From the NCBI GenBank assembly GCA_034231615.1, contig CM067317.1, forward strand, positions 50,054,282 through 50,118,281: a stretch of 64,000 nucleotides of DNA, read 5' to 3'. This document shows, piece after piece, positions 1 to 11,300 of this stretch (its first letter is position 1; each line of letters begins with the position of its first letter). Under the pieces are notes generated by a model. It was given only the letters and a program-made list of their open reading frames with translations, made no database searches and had not been told where the DNA came from. The DNA is from Meghimatium bilineatum. Lineage: Eukaryota > Mollusca > Gastropoda > Stylommatophora > Philomycidae. The position numbers were made by a program, and so were the translations under genes.

Positions 1-1374
1 CGACGAGAATGACCATTACAGTAATGTATATACATCCAACGATTTCATCTGCTAAGGAAATAATGGGTTAAGACATTGCACAGATAGATAACTCAAGCAA
101 CATACAGTGCATGCTATTTATAAAGCACACATTTTTGTGACCAGTTTTGCTGAAAGAAAATCTGGCACATAAACTCACATAATGAAGGCACAAGTTCTGA
201 TAGCATAAAAATATTTAATACACTTTCTACTCAACAAAAAAATAGATGAAATTTAAGATATGATTAATTATTCATAAATACTGAGTCTTAAATAGCAGAA
301 AATTCAAGCATGAAAACTTATAGAAAATATATCTCTAAATTATACATAATGAAAGTGGTATTATTGTGGAAAAGAAAATGAGACAATCACTAATAAGCAA
401 TAGTTTTCTACGATTTGAGATATACAAATATATAGAAGCATCGAGGATTTATTATTAAACAGAAAATTAAAATGCAGCAAACAAGATTTGAACCAAGGTC
501 GCGATTTCTACTTTATTATGTGAGTGGACCTGATTTTACTTCATTATGATTTTTCTTTGAGATATGCAGTGGAGTCCCATCTAAGTGAATAAGTTTTAAA
601 GAAAATTAGCTTTTCAACAATATTTTTTAAAACCCCTGATTTATGTTATTCTTTATCATATGTAACAAAATTCTGTTATGACATGTTACAATTTTATAAG
701 GTCCATTATGTATTATTGTCGTGGTGGCAAATTGGTAACTATTTCATGTCAACATATGAATAGAAATATGTTTATTAAAGTGTTACAAATAGTGAACACG
801 GCATGCTAACAATAAAACAACACACTAACAATGAATCACAACATACTAACAATGAAACGCAACACACTAACAATGAAACTATACTAACAGTGAATCACAA
901 CACACTAACAATGAAACTATACTAACAGTGAATCACAACAAACTAACAAGGAAACAATATACTAACAATGAAACAACAAACTAACAATGAAACACAACAC
1001 ACTAACAATGAAACAACACACTAACAATGAAACAACATACCTGGTACTAACAACAAAACTGAGGCATAGTGCTTAGTATGCCATGTTTATTATCGGTAGC
1101 ACTTTATTTTACCTATCTCCATTCATACACATTTGTCCTGTATTAATGCAGCCCCTATATTTCCAGCTCTGGTAATTATCACTGTATCAAAATTATCAAT
1201 ATACCAATACTGTCTAAACCAGGTATATGGAACTTGAAGACCAAATATAGCTAACCCAATGGTTTAATGTAGTCCCTTATCAGATAATGGAAAAAGTAGT
1301 ACTACAAATGAACACCAAATAAAGTGTGTTTTCATTTGTATTATAACTATTTTAATGAGATATTTCCAATTTTA
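1..1374. other. A+T-rich flank downstream of the receptor gene
   Basis: No credible gene. Apart from the minisatellite at 804-1060 only unassigned A+T-rich sequence is visible. Confidence 0.6.
804..1060. repeat. Irregular minisatellite, core CTAACAATGAAAC
   Basis: About 14 copies of a 13-base core joined by short variable linkers (AACAC, AACACAAC, TATA), so the spacing changes between about 17 and 21 bases. Confidence 0.85.
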
Positions 1375-1770
1375 TAGAACCAATTCTGATACATGGAAGT
1401 GAATTTTGGACAATCAGCAGAATCCATTATTTAGAGGCAGTAGAGATATACATTTATAAAAGAATATTGAGAACACCATGGACATATAAAAAAAGTTATG
1501 AAGATATCTTGAAAGAAGTTAAATAAACAAAAACTGCTTTCTCGTATCAGAAAAAGATAGTACATATTATTTGAAGACATCACGAGAAGAAGAAAGTTGG
1601 AACATAATCGGCAACAGGTAAGTTGAAGAGAAAGAGGTATAAAGGATGACCAACAGAAGATGATGGACAGTTTGGCATTGGAGAATTGGTTTTGGAAATT
1701 ATTGACAGGACATGAGCCAGAAGAATGCAGACAGACATGACAACCAATGTCATATGGTATGGACTCTATG
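1375..1770 (+). pseudogene. Decayed LINE fragment, RT C-terminal region
   Basis: Frameshifted plus-strand reading resembles the tail of an AP-endonuclease LINE ORF: an ILIHGSEFW block, then YLEAVEIYIYKRILRTPWT, a degraded version of [15 protein letters not shown] seen at 23940-24555. No terminal structure preserved. Confidence 0.6.
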
Positions 1771-3173
1771 TTTAAATTTACTCATTCCCATTCTGGAAGC
1801 ACAAGGTTTTATTGAACTCAATCTTACATTTAATTTTCAAAAATTTTTAATGTCTGATTCTGAGAAAATATTCCATATGACCTAAGAAATTTGTCTTGAT
1901 AGTTTGCATTCTCTTGATATAAGAATAATCTCAACCTTCAAATGTGCTGTTAATTATATAAGATTATTGTTCTAATCTAAGACTATACTGTCTGACAACA
2001 GGATAGATGATTTTTTAAATCTTCTGCATTCATTCTCAAACTCCGGCTTATATAATCACATTAGATTCACTTCTGTGGCAAAAAGGAACATTCCTCACCA
2101 TAACAGGTAATATTTTTATTTAACACTTTCACTCTTTCCAGGGTTGTTGACACAAATATGACTTTTTTTGTGTGTGGGGAATTTTTCTGGCTCTACAATG
2201 ATTCAATGCAGGACGTCCCATTTATTACAAATATCATTTCAAAATGGCAGAGTCGATTATTGCATTGGCTCAACATTGATAAATGGAAATTTATCAATTT
2301 TATTTATGTTTTTCAACAAAACACTTCAAAAAGGAAAATGTAGTTGATGATACCCAGTCGAAAGTAATTATTATTCAGATTATTTAACTAGTATTAGTGA
2401 TAAAAGTGACTTCAAGAATCACATACAGAATTGGAATATGATTCAAGGAATGATGGTCATAGGTTAATATGACATAGTTCTACAGGTACAGAAGAGAGCG
2501 AAGGAAATGTGACACTGCCATTGCTAGACAAAGCAATTCATAAAATAAGTGGAAATGAAACCCTTTTAATAAAAGCTTTTTTGAAGCAAACATTTGTGGG
2601 AAGCTTATTCTTGTCTCAATGTCATCTGAAAGTTTCAAAGTCCTAACATTATTGGTTGATTTCCTAATCCAATCAATTTCAAAAATTCATTATACCTAAG
2701 AAATGGCATGGCAATGGGGAAACAGATTAAAAAGACTTGGCAACCAAAGTGTAAACAAATTAAAAAATAATTGAATTGTCACATCCTTTTTGAGCTAGTG
2801 ACTGGAGATGCTGAAATATAAATAAACTTCAACTGCAGAAGAGCTAACTAGAACATATTTTACAGACATTTGAGAGATTTAAAAAAAGTGAATTTAATCA
2901 CAAATTCTGGGACATCTGATCTGCAAAAATGTTTCTTTCTTCCCCTCATCTTTCTCTTCATACTATTTGTATTTGTTACATCAACAAGTGTGCTTCATTT
3001 ATGAAGTAGTTTCAATTGCTTGCAATTACAACAAATAAAATTCATAGAACATTTCAATACTAAAGAATATCACCCACAATATAATACAAAAATAAACTTC
3101 TAACCACTTGACCATCCTGTCCATCTGCACATAAAATACATAAGAGTGAATAATTGAATTACAATAATACATG
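1771..3173. other. Unassigned A+T-rich sequence
   Basis: No gene or recognisable repeat. A short open frame at 2158-2343 has no family features. Confidence 0.5.
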
Positions 3174-3181
3174 CATTCATC

Positions 3182-3348
3182 CAGGGCCGGCCCAAACAAT
3201 TGCGGGGCCCAATGCGAAACGGATTGCGCGGGGCCCAGTCTGGGTAGGGAAGAGGATAATAAAAAAAATTATAATATGAATTTATGGGCCTATGAAGTGT
3301 GGGGCCCACTGCAGCCGCATAGGTTGCAATGGCCTAAGACCGGCCCTG
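3182..3348. mobile_element. hAT-type MITE, 167 bp
   Basis: Ends CAGGGCCGGCC and GACCGGCCCTG form imperfect terminal inverted repeats. They are flanked by 8 bp duplications CATTCATC (3174-3181) and CATCCATC (3349-3356), one mismatch. Eight-base duplications and CAGGG ends are typical of hAT elements. The element is G+C-rich at both ends and has no ORF. Confidence 0.8.
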
Positions 3349-3378
3349 CATCCATCCATCAAGAATTAAATTTCTCAG

Positions 3379-3525
3379 TTATTCATTATGGATTACTCTT
3401 TCTTGCAGTTGTCCATCATGGATTACTTTTGCCTGCAATTATCTATCATGGATTACTCTTTCTTGCAGTTGTCCATCATGGATTACTTTTGCCTGTTATT
3501 ATCTATCATGGATTACTTTTTGAAA
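3379..3525. repeat. 30 bp minisatellite with 60 bp higher-order period
   Basis: About five units containing CATGGATTACT. Odd and even units differ (CTTTCTTGCAGTTGTC versus TTTTGCCTGCAATTATC), so the best period is 60 bp. Thirty is divisible by three, so one frame stays open through it; that is not evidence of coding. Confidence 0.9.
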
Positions 3526-3657
3526 AATGAACCATCATTATCTGCTTAAATGCTATTAAAATGATTATATGTAATGTGAGCCTGGAGTAAAATAAAAGAT
3601 TCTGATACAGATAACAGACATTTTACAGATGTGTTGTTTGGCAATATGTTTTCACAT

Positions 3658-3728
3658 GAGGCCATTTCAAGTCTAGTCATGATTTCTGTGAATCAAAAGA
3701 AGTCTAACAATGTGACCATCATTGTTAG
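3658..3728. repeat. Direct repeat, copy 1
   Basis: About 70 bases beginning GAGGCCATTTCAAGTCTAGT recur in the same orientation at 4512-4580 with a few changes, 854 bases apart. Origin unknown. Confidence 0.8.
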
Positions 3729-3855
3729 GATTAAATATACACCTGTTTAAAAACTTGCTAAAATGTGTGTAAATATTCTTCAATGAAATAATTATCAAGA
3801 TGTGTGAATCAGTCCTCAATATAAGTAACTCAGTGATATATGACCAGGCCATTAA

Positions 3856-4070
3856 GATAAGTGAATTTGTCATCAAGATAGAGTGAATCAGTTATCATGA
3901 TAAGTTGATCTGTCATCAAGCTAGAGTGAATCAGTTATGATAAGTTGATCTGTCATCAAGCTAGAGTGAATCAGTTTTGATAAGTTGATCTGTCAACAAG
4001 GTAGAGTAAATCAGTTATCATGATAAGTTGATCTGTCATCAAGACAGAGTGAATCAGTTATAATAAGTGT
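3856..4070. repeat. Minisatellite, ~40-44 bp unit with TGATAAGTTGATCTGTCA
   Basis: Four to five units carry TGATAAG, GATCTGTCATCAAG and AGAGTGAATCAGTT. Spacing varies by a few bases through presence or absence of TCA before TGATAAG. Confidence 0.85.
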
Positions 4071-4511
4071 GTGTAATTAAATTAAATTTTAAAAACCTGT
4101 ATTCTTCTCTCTATTTCTGCTGTAAATGTCCAACTCTCATAAGTATTTTTTTTTTTTTAAACCGTCAATACTGCAAAACTCCATTAGAAAGTTTCAGGGA
4201 GGTGGTATGTGTAGCTGTGTGATAAAGGCTGCATGTGATAAATTGCTGTTGCCATGTCATGTACAAGGTTTTTTTAAAAATTACCATCGACAGGAAAAAC
4301 CCAGCCCTTACAGGAGGGGGGGGGGGGGGGAAGGGAGGAGTAATGTGTTGAGCTCTGTACCTCACAGATGTGAGATCAATACTCTATTCTCTCAGCCGTG
4401 TGCCACAATATTATAAAATAATAGGTATTATTAAAGATTGATATAAATTAATCTTCTCTACTGTACTTATTCTACTTTTCTTATATGGTGTTAGATCTGG
4501 ACATTGCAGCC
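4071..4511. other. Unassigned sequence with a G15 run
   Basis: No gene seen. A run of 15 G lies at 4316-4330. Confidence 0.5.
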
Positions 4512-4580
4512 GAGGCCATTTCAAGTCTAGTCTTGATTTCTGTGAATCATAGAAGACTAACTATGTGGCCATCATTGTGA
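4512..4580. repeat. Direct repeat, copy 2
   Basis: Partner of 3658-3728. Confidence 0.8.
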
Positions 4581-4639
4581 AATGAAATACATAATTTAAA
4601 AAAATACTATAAATGTCTGATCACAAACCACATATTGGA

Positions 4640-5160
4640 AGCTTTGTGAGAATAACACTGCAAGCTTACATCTTTAATGATGACAAGATACTGTAAGCAC
4701 ACATCTTTCTTGATGAAAAGACACTGCAAGCAAACATTATTGTCTATATGGAATTAACATTTTAACAAGACTCTTTTCTTCATGAAAATGACTATTTTTT
4801 TTTAATGAATAATAAAGCAAGAGAATATATTTCTTGATGAAAATATCACTTTAAAGACACATATTTCTGGATACTGTAAGCAGGCATTACAAAAAAATGA
4901 AAATAAGGAAGTATCTTTCTTTATACAAATTAACTTCAAATATTTTTCTTGATGAAATTACAGTGTGAGCAGACATTTTTCTTGATGAAATTACAGTGTG
5001 AGCAGACATTATTCTTGATGATAGTTGTAAGCAAAGATGTCTTTTGATGGAAATAACAGCACATGTATACATCTTTCCTGATAAAAAAGGACACTGCAAG
5101 CACACATCATGTTGAAAATTACATTGCAAGCACATTTGTTTCTTGATGGTAATGAAGGCT
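4640..5160. repeat. Diverged ~35 bp tandem repeat in the gene's 3' flank
   Basis: About a dozen degraded units combine (A)CTGCAAGC(A), ACACATC and TTTCTTGATGAAA. Two adjacent units at about 4945-5015 are nearly identical. It would lie in the 3' UTR or just beyond it if the receptor ends at 5253. Confidence 0.7.
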
Positions 5161-5252
5161 TATGATAAAAAGTAATAAAAAACATTTTGATCATAAACAT
5201 TTGGTATGTATAAGACAACTGTACAATAATTACAAGAATTTGATGATCTAAC

Positions 5253-5377
5253 TTACTCTGAATCTGATGAAATGCTGCCATTGTGTGTCAGAACTTGTAC
5301 TGTGTTTGCTGGCTGTCTTGTGCTGCTAGGGTTGAATGGAAGGCTGTCAGATCTTGTAGGTGGTATTATTGTTCGAC
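5253..5377 (-). CDS. CELSR: CELSR terminal exon with TAA stop
   Basis: 125 bp: GT + 40 codons + TAA (residues 835-875; stop at 5253-5255). Acceptor CAACAG. The end reads SISSDSE-stop. The stop overlaps a strong donor-like GTAAGT (5251-5256), so an alternative form could splice here and continue. No convincing further exon was found between 1 and 5250, so the stop is preferred. Confidence 0.68.
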
Positions 5378-8300
5378 CTGTTGCATGATAAAATCATACT
5401 GACAGATCAACAAGGAGACATACTAATAGATTAACAAAACTGATTCCCTTGCAATCTAAGCAAACAAATAGGTGTTCAGTTTCTAAAACCGGTTGAGAAA
5501 TTGAGAAGGGAATGCATTGTTGATAGTGGCTGGAGATCATTGTCAAATGAAGTCTTTAATGCCAAAGTCAGACGTGTCAGGTTTTTGTGTGCAAATAAAT
5601 CAGTGATACAACGCACTTCCGTTCTCTGGGTTCACATCCTGCTGGAAATTTAGTAGGCCATTGTCCTGCTATAAGAAATATGCGGTGGAAGTTTTGAAAA
5701 AGAAAAATAATAAAGTCTTTGCAAAATGATTTTTGTGTGTTTATGCGCCATGATTGGGTGCAATATATTCAGGTTTCAGACCTGTAAGGACGTATGTGGA
5801 TATTTAACCCTGAACATGCTGGAGATTAAGGTAATGAGATATTTCACTCGTTTATTGTCAGGGCTTGATTGGTGAATAAATAATAGCAGCACTGTGACCT
5901 GTCATGCATGTCGTTCGTAAGAGACAACTAAGGAGGTTTGGGTGATGGAGTTGGCTTTCTCACTCCATATGTTAGTGACCCAAAAGCCATGCTGAAGTTG
6001 GATGTGTCAGACCTGAGGGTGAAGGTTTCATATACCATGGCATAACACATTTCCTTCTTTGGACTACATCCTAACTGGTGGGAGTTTCAGAACAAATACT
6101 GAATAAGAAGGAGATATCTGAAAGACTGGCTTCAAGACGCACAGGTGCCAGGATAGCTGACAAGGATGATACCTTGAGTTCCCTGTTTATACATCTTTTG
6201 GATGGTGGATGAGAATATTATCAAGAGATTTCAATAGTTTGGAATTGTTCAGGTAGATAGCAATAATGAGGTAGAATGAGGGGTAAGGAATATATAAACA
6301 ATCAGCAGTTTACGGGAACCATCAGCAGTATCCCAGGATCATCATGTCCTGCCAGGAATGCAGCACATTTCTAGGCCATCTAGCTCATCATTCATATGTT
6401 AGATATGTTGACCCATCCACAGTAATGGCGTATCTAGTAGTCTCTGCTACTTAGGAATCTACCACAAAAGGAGAAATGTGCAATGTTAGCTGGCCTGCAT
6501 ATCTTATAGAAGATAAAAGTAAGAAATCGATACATGACATGCAGGGACAGTGATTTTTTGGCATATGACAGGTTATCAACCTCTCCCCCAACTTTCCTTA
6601 GTTGCCTCCTACAACATGTCATGAAAGAGTGGTCCTATTCTTTGCACCCTAGAAGTTCAGACCCTTTTGCAACTTGTGAAGTATTTTGCCATGTAAAGCA
6701 ACAAAAGTAAAGAATAAATCCTTGTATAATACACAGAGACCTAAACAAGTAAATATACATGAAATTTAAAAAAAAATTACAGACCTGGTTGTTGTTGTAA
6801 AGCTGACAAAGTGACATCAGGTGGATTTAACATCACCTGGGATTGAGAATCCATTATCCTTTGACCAGGATTATGCTCTCTTTCTATAAGTTCTGTGAAT
6901 GACTCTGAGAGTGAAGATTGAAATGCTGGATTATATCACAATGAAACAAACAAGATGTTATTTTAGCTAAAAAGGGCAGCTATTGTGGTAGAATATCAAT
7001 TTATGCTTCCCAAAATTCACAATTTCTGCATTAGTGGGGGACATCTAAAACCCACATTGCAATGTGGTGATCTATTCTCATGAAAATGGTGGGTGTTTGT
7101 CATAATAAAAGTCCTGCCAAGCCTGCGGATAGGGGGATGTGTAACAGAACCATCCCCCTTAGGAAATCTGAACATGACTTTTAGTACTAGGAACTGAGCC
7201 AAATGGTGGGTAACCCCCCCCCCCCCAGTATTTATTGCAAAAAGGTAATAAAAAATCTAATGAAAATGGAAAAGGAACTGTTGTTTTTGGAGGACCTTAC
7301 TATAGATTCTTTCCAAAGAAAGGCCAGCATAATTTAGTGACAACATAATGTCCAGGTCCATGTGGCATTGGTTACAGAACTTTGCCAACATAGACATCAA
7401 AGTCTAACAGATAACCTGTTGCAGAGTCCGCCACACACCAGACCTTGATTCCCCATGGATTTGGCTTTGATGACGTGAGCCCTTCCCCCCCTACAACCAC
7501 CACACCCTAGATCTAGTAAGTAATGATTGAGAATAGTTAACACAGCTGATCTATGTCAATATTGATCAATTTCACAACAAATCATGTCCTGCAAATGACA
7601 TTGATCCTGATTATTTTGCTTTTGATTAGGCCTAGGCCTATCTTTCACTTTCTATTGGAGTCGGTCTTTGAGGTATACCTGTGAACTGCTGAATGTGACT
7701 GTAGTGTCACGTGTACTGTCCAGAAATATATTTGAAAGTATAAACAAATATTTTCATCACAACGATAGCTCCAAATTCATGCCATGAGGATTAGATGTAA
7801 TTTTCAAGCTAAGATTGATCTGTTTGATTTTATTCCAACCAAGTCCAGAGAGTTAATGATGCATGAACAAGATATTAGCATTGATGAAGCTATGATAGCT
7901 TTTTACAGGCAGACTCGGTGTGCAAAGGGAACGCATTGCTCAAGGCGGACCCAGGGTTAGCAGATAACCAAGATCCCAAATGTACCTCCACGCGGTGCAC
8001 CCTGGAAACAGAAATACAGCAGCTCGAGCTGATTCTGGCCAAATCATTTGGGGATCGTGTCCGAGAATGTCGAGGTAGCAGATGGAAAGAGATTTGCCTG
8101 CACAAGAGACAGACAATATCTCCGACACCACCAGCATCACCACATATAGCGACACTGTCGACATACAGTGAAGCTAGTCAGTCCAGTCCGAACATTGGAG
8201 TGGCGGCCAATGTAAAATGCACGTAAAGGTAGATGCATGGCGAGAGACAAATAGATTTCATACAGAGTACAATGAAACAATGAAAGGGCAGAACAGCGCT

Positions 8301-11300
8301 AGAGGGCAGCGCGGACTGCAAATAGAAAGTGAAAAGTCCCTAGGAAAGAGGAACTACAAGCTCCGTCAGCTCGAGAGGAGCCTCTAGTTACCTGTGTTCT
8401 TTACAGACAGAGACCCAGACCCATCCATTGGCGTTTGGTAAAGCAAGAAGACCTAATCCAACTCTAATGTCGAGCCTTCCTAAACCGGAAATATGCTCGC
8501 GAAGAGAAAGGGTTCTGTACCCGATGGGCTAAGGCTAGAAAGGGACAACGATGGTAGTCCTGGCCCAACTCTACTGTCAAGGTTTCCTATAACGGAAGTA
8601 CACTTGCAGAGAGAAAGGGTTCCGAACCCGATGGGCTCAGGCACAAAAGGGACAACGATTTAGCCCTGGCCCAACTCTACTGTCAGGTTTTCCTACACCG
8701 GAAATACACTTGAAGAGAGAAAGGGTTCAGTACCTGATGGGCTCAGGCGCTATTGGGACAAGGACGCTCAGCTCAAGAACGCCTTGCTCTCAAACGCGTG
8801 GTGTGAGACTCGAACTTGGACAAGGGGTACACGATGTCGGTGAACGACACCTCGGCTAAGAGGGCGAAAAAGCCAGGGTCCAACTCCTCTGTTGAGTTCT
8901 TCCCCTTAAGGAACCAGGCTCACGGATGAGAAACGGTTCAGTACAGTACCAAATGGGCACAGGCACAGCACGTTCAATTACACGAGGCAAGTTCATAGAC
9001 AGTGGAACACCTCGTGCGAGTCAGACGAAAGCAAAAATCATCTGGGCGAAGAGTCGCCACTACGCATGCCTGGAGACAGATATAGAGGCTGTCACAGGCT
9101 AAGGGTAGCCCACCCGAATTGTCAAGGCATGCCGAAATCGGATGTGCTAGGCCTACAAGGCGCATAACGGTGGCACAACGTAATCACACTCCCTGCGGAA
9201 ATCGCACGGATATCCGTGATGGTTACAATGGAGCGAACGCAAAACAAACAAACAAACTGGCAGACTTCAATTCAAACAGTAGACCTTTATGAAAAAGAAA
9301 TCCTAGGGAATAGAAATTGTGTGTTCTGCAGATCCTCATTCTGGATATATATACATTTTAAGTGTATGCTATATATTCAGACAAACAAATGAAAGATGGA
9401 CTAGGATGTCATGCTGTATAAGGGAGACTGCTTTGGAGTTTTGCATTTGAATATCTATCAGCAAACATTTTGACACTAGTAAATGAAGCTGACAGGAAAC
9501 TGGTGCTCAGTTTTTTTCCCTGTTATTACATGACAAGTAAAACTGTCTTACATGACATTCACAAAGATATGTTCACAGATCAGTAACTCTTCCATTTATC
9601 TGTAAATTAGACTTTGAATCATACAAGTTCATTGCAAATTGTAATTTTTTAATATTTTTTTTGCATTCACTTATTTTTGTGGAGTTATTCCCCTTGCCCT
9701 GGGAAGTGGTTACTAACTGCTTTCTTTGATTCCATATTGGAGTTGATTATGTGTTGAACAGGATAAGTACTGTGCATAACAGGTTAATCACATAAACTAT
9801 TATGTATGTATGCTGTATCTATTGGACAGACTGATCATATGAGGTTCTGCTGAGAATGCCTTCAAGATGATTCAATAATCAGCAATATATAAGCCTGACA
9901 TTAAAATTACCTTCATTGTTATCAAGATTTCCAAGTCGTTCTCTCTCCTTTTCCTTTTTCATTTTCTCTAGCTGCTCCATCGCAAGTTCTGCAATGATAA
10001 TATATCACAGTGATAAATTAACTCTTTGCATCTCATGGGATTTTACATCAGAAGCCCAATAATCATTATAAGTTGTATATAGTGAAAATAGAAGGTTGGC
10101 ATATTTATCAAAAGTTAAATGTTAGTTAGTTAGTTAGTTGTCGGATCATCATCACTGCAAACTGGACACGTCCATAGTTGCTCCGAACTCTCTTTGAGTG
10201 TATCCACCATTACACTTCTGCTGACAGTACCGGTCCTATGCTGGTTGACCATCATTCTTCTGCGCCCTCCAAAATGTTCACCTCTAGCAACACCACATTT
10301 CAATCCCTGATCTTTAATCCTAGTCATTGAAAAGGAATCATCATCCACATTAGTCTCACTCTCACATGCTATATCTCTTAAGGAGTTCAAAACGTCAGCT
10401 CGATCCATTGCCCTATCGCCCTGTGCCACAATCGTGCACGATGCGTTGATCTGCTCTCTCATTGCCTCGAACGCCCACATGTCCCGGTACGAAAATAAAT
10501 GTAACCACTTTCAAGCTCGCCTTTCTCAAGGCCTCAATCCACTGTTCGCGAACGAGACCCACTTGTACCTTCTTAATCATACTCATAGAGTCACTCAAGA
10601 TGCAGACCTGCGTTACCTTCTGTGCGCATAGCCACTCAAATGCCTTGGTCACTGCCATAGTCTCCATGGTCATACTACTTGTAGTGACCGCAAAGGCACC
10701 ACTTTCCTCCTTGATCATTTTACCCGCGCACTGAGCTGTAAAAACCCAAGCACTGCGAACATGCCTAATTATAGATCACTGCCTAATTATATATACACTG
10801 ATTATATATATATATATATACACTGAAAAGTTAAATGTCAAGCATCAAGCTGAAATATATTATTTGTTTGGTGCTTACTAGAGAATTTTTCAGATGTTAA
10901 TTGTGTCAAAGACTGTCCTGATTTTATATTTACGAGTCAAACTTGACTGACGTTTCCATAGTTATACTCCAAAATATCTTCTTCCAACAGATACAAATTT
11001 CAATTTAATTTAGAGAAATAAACAGTTTCAAAGATTTTTCTCTGGCAATATTAAGGAAATACTGGTGTACATTTATCTAAATATTAATGTTCAGAGTTAC
11101 TTCGGCATCCATCTATTGATGCAACTGAGCATGCAAAATGTGTATTCACAGAATACGGATCCATACTACGTAATTTCATAAAAACATGGTTGTATTTAAG
11201 AAATAATAATAATAATGATTTAAGCATATCCTGTACAGGACATAGCTATTCAACCATTGTTGAAGTTTGAACCGTCATTAACCTTTAGGGCTCTGAATTA

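Larger units (their letters stand above)
5378..6784. other. CELSR intron with three SINE-like pieces
   Basis: Holds SINE-like copies at about 5562-5700, 5885-6112 (plus) and 6425-6645 (minus); 6113-6424 shows nothing else. Confidence 0.6.
6926..9910. other. CELSR intron: piggyBac relics and G+C-rich repeat
   Basis: 7300-7475 and 7843-7900 are piggyBac pieces; 7906-9240 is a G+C-rich repeat; 9241-9910 shows nothing recognisable. A C13 run lies at 7214-7226. Confidence 0.6.

Noticed and set aside
4316..4330. G15 run (and C17 at 33633, G12 at 44707) as functional G-quadruplexes
   Set aside because: Single homopolymers in repeats, no promoter context; only noted as assembly-risk sites.
3658..4580. 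Direct repeats 854 bp apart as LTRs of a retrotransposon
   Set aside because: Only ~70 bp, no TG...CA ends, no primer site or protein between; minisatellites fill the interval.
4887..5281. Minus open frames just after the receptor stop as further coding exons
   Set aside because: They read through the ~35 bp tandem repeat in frames unrelated to the receptor and have no convincing splice acceptor.
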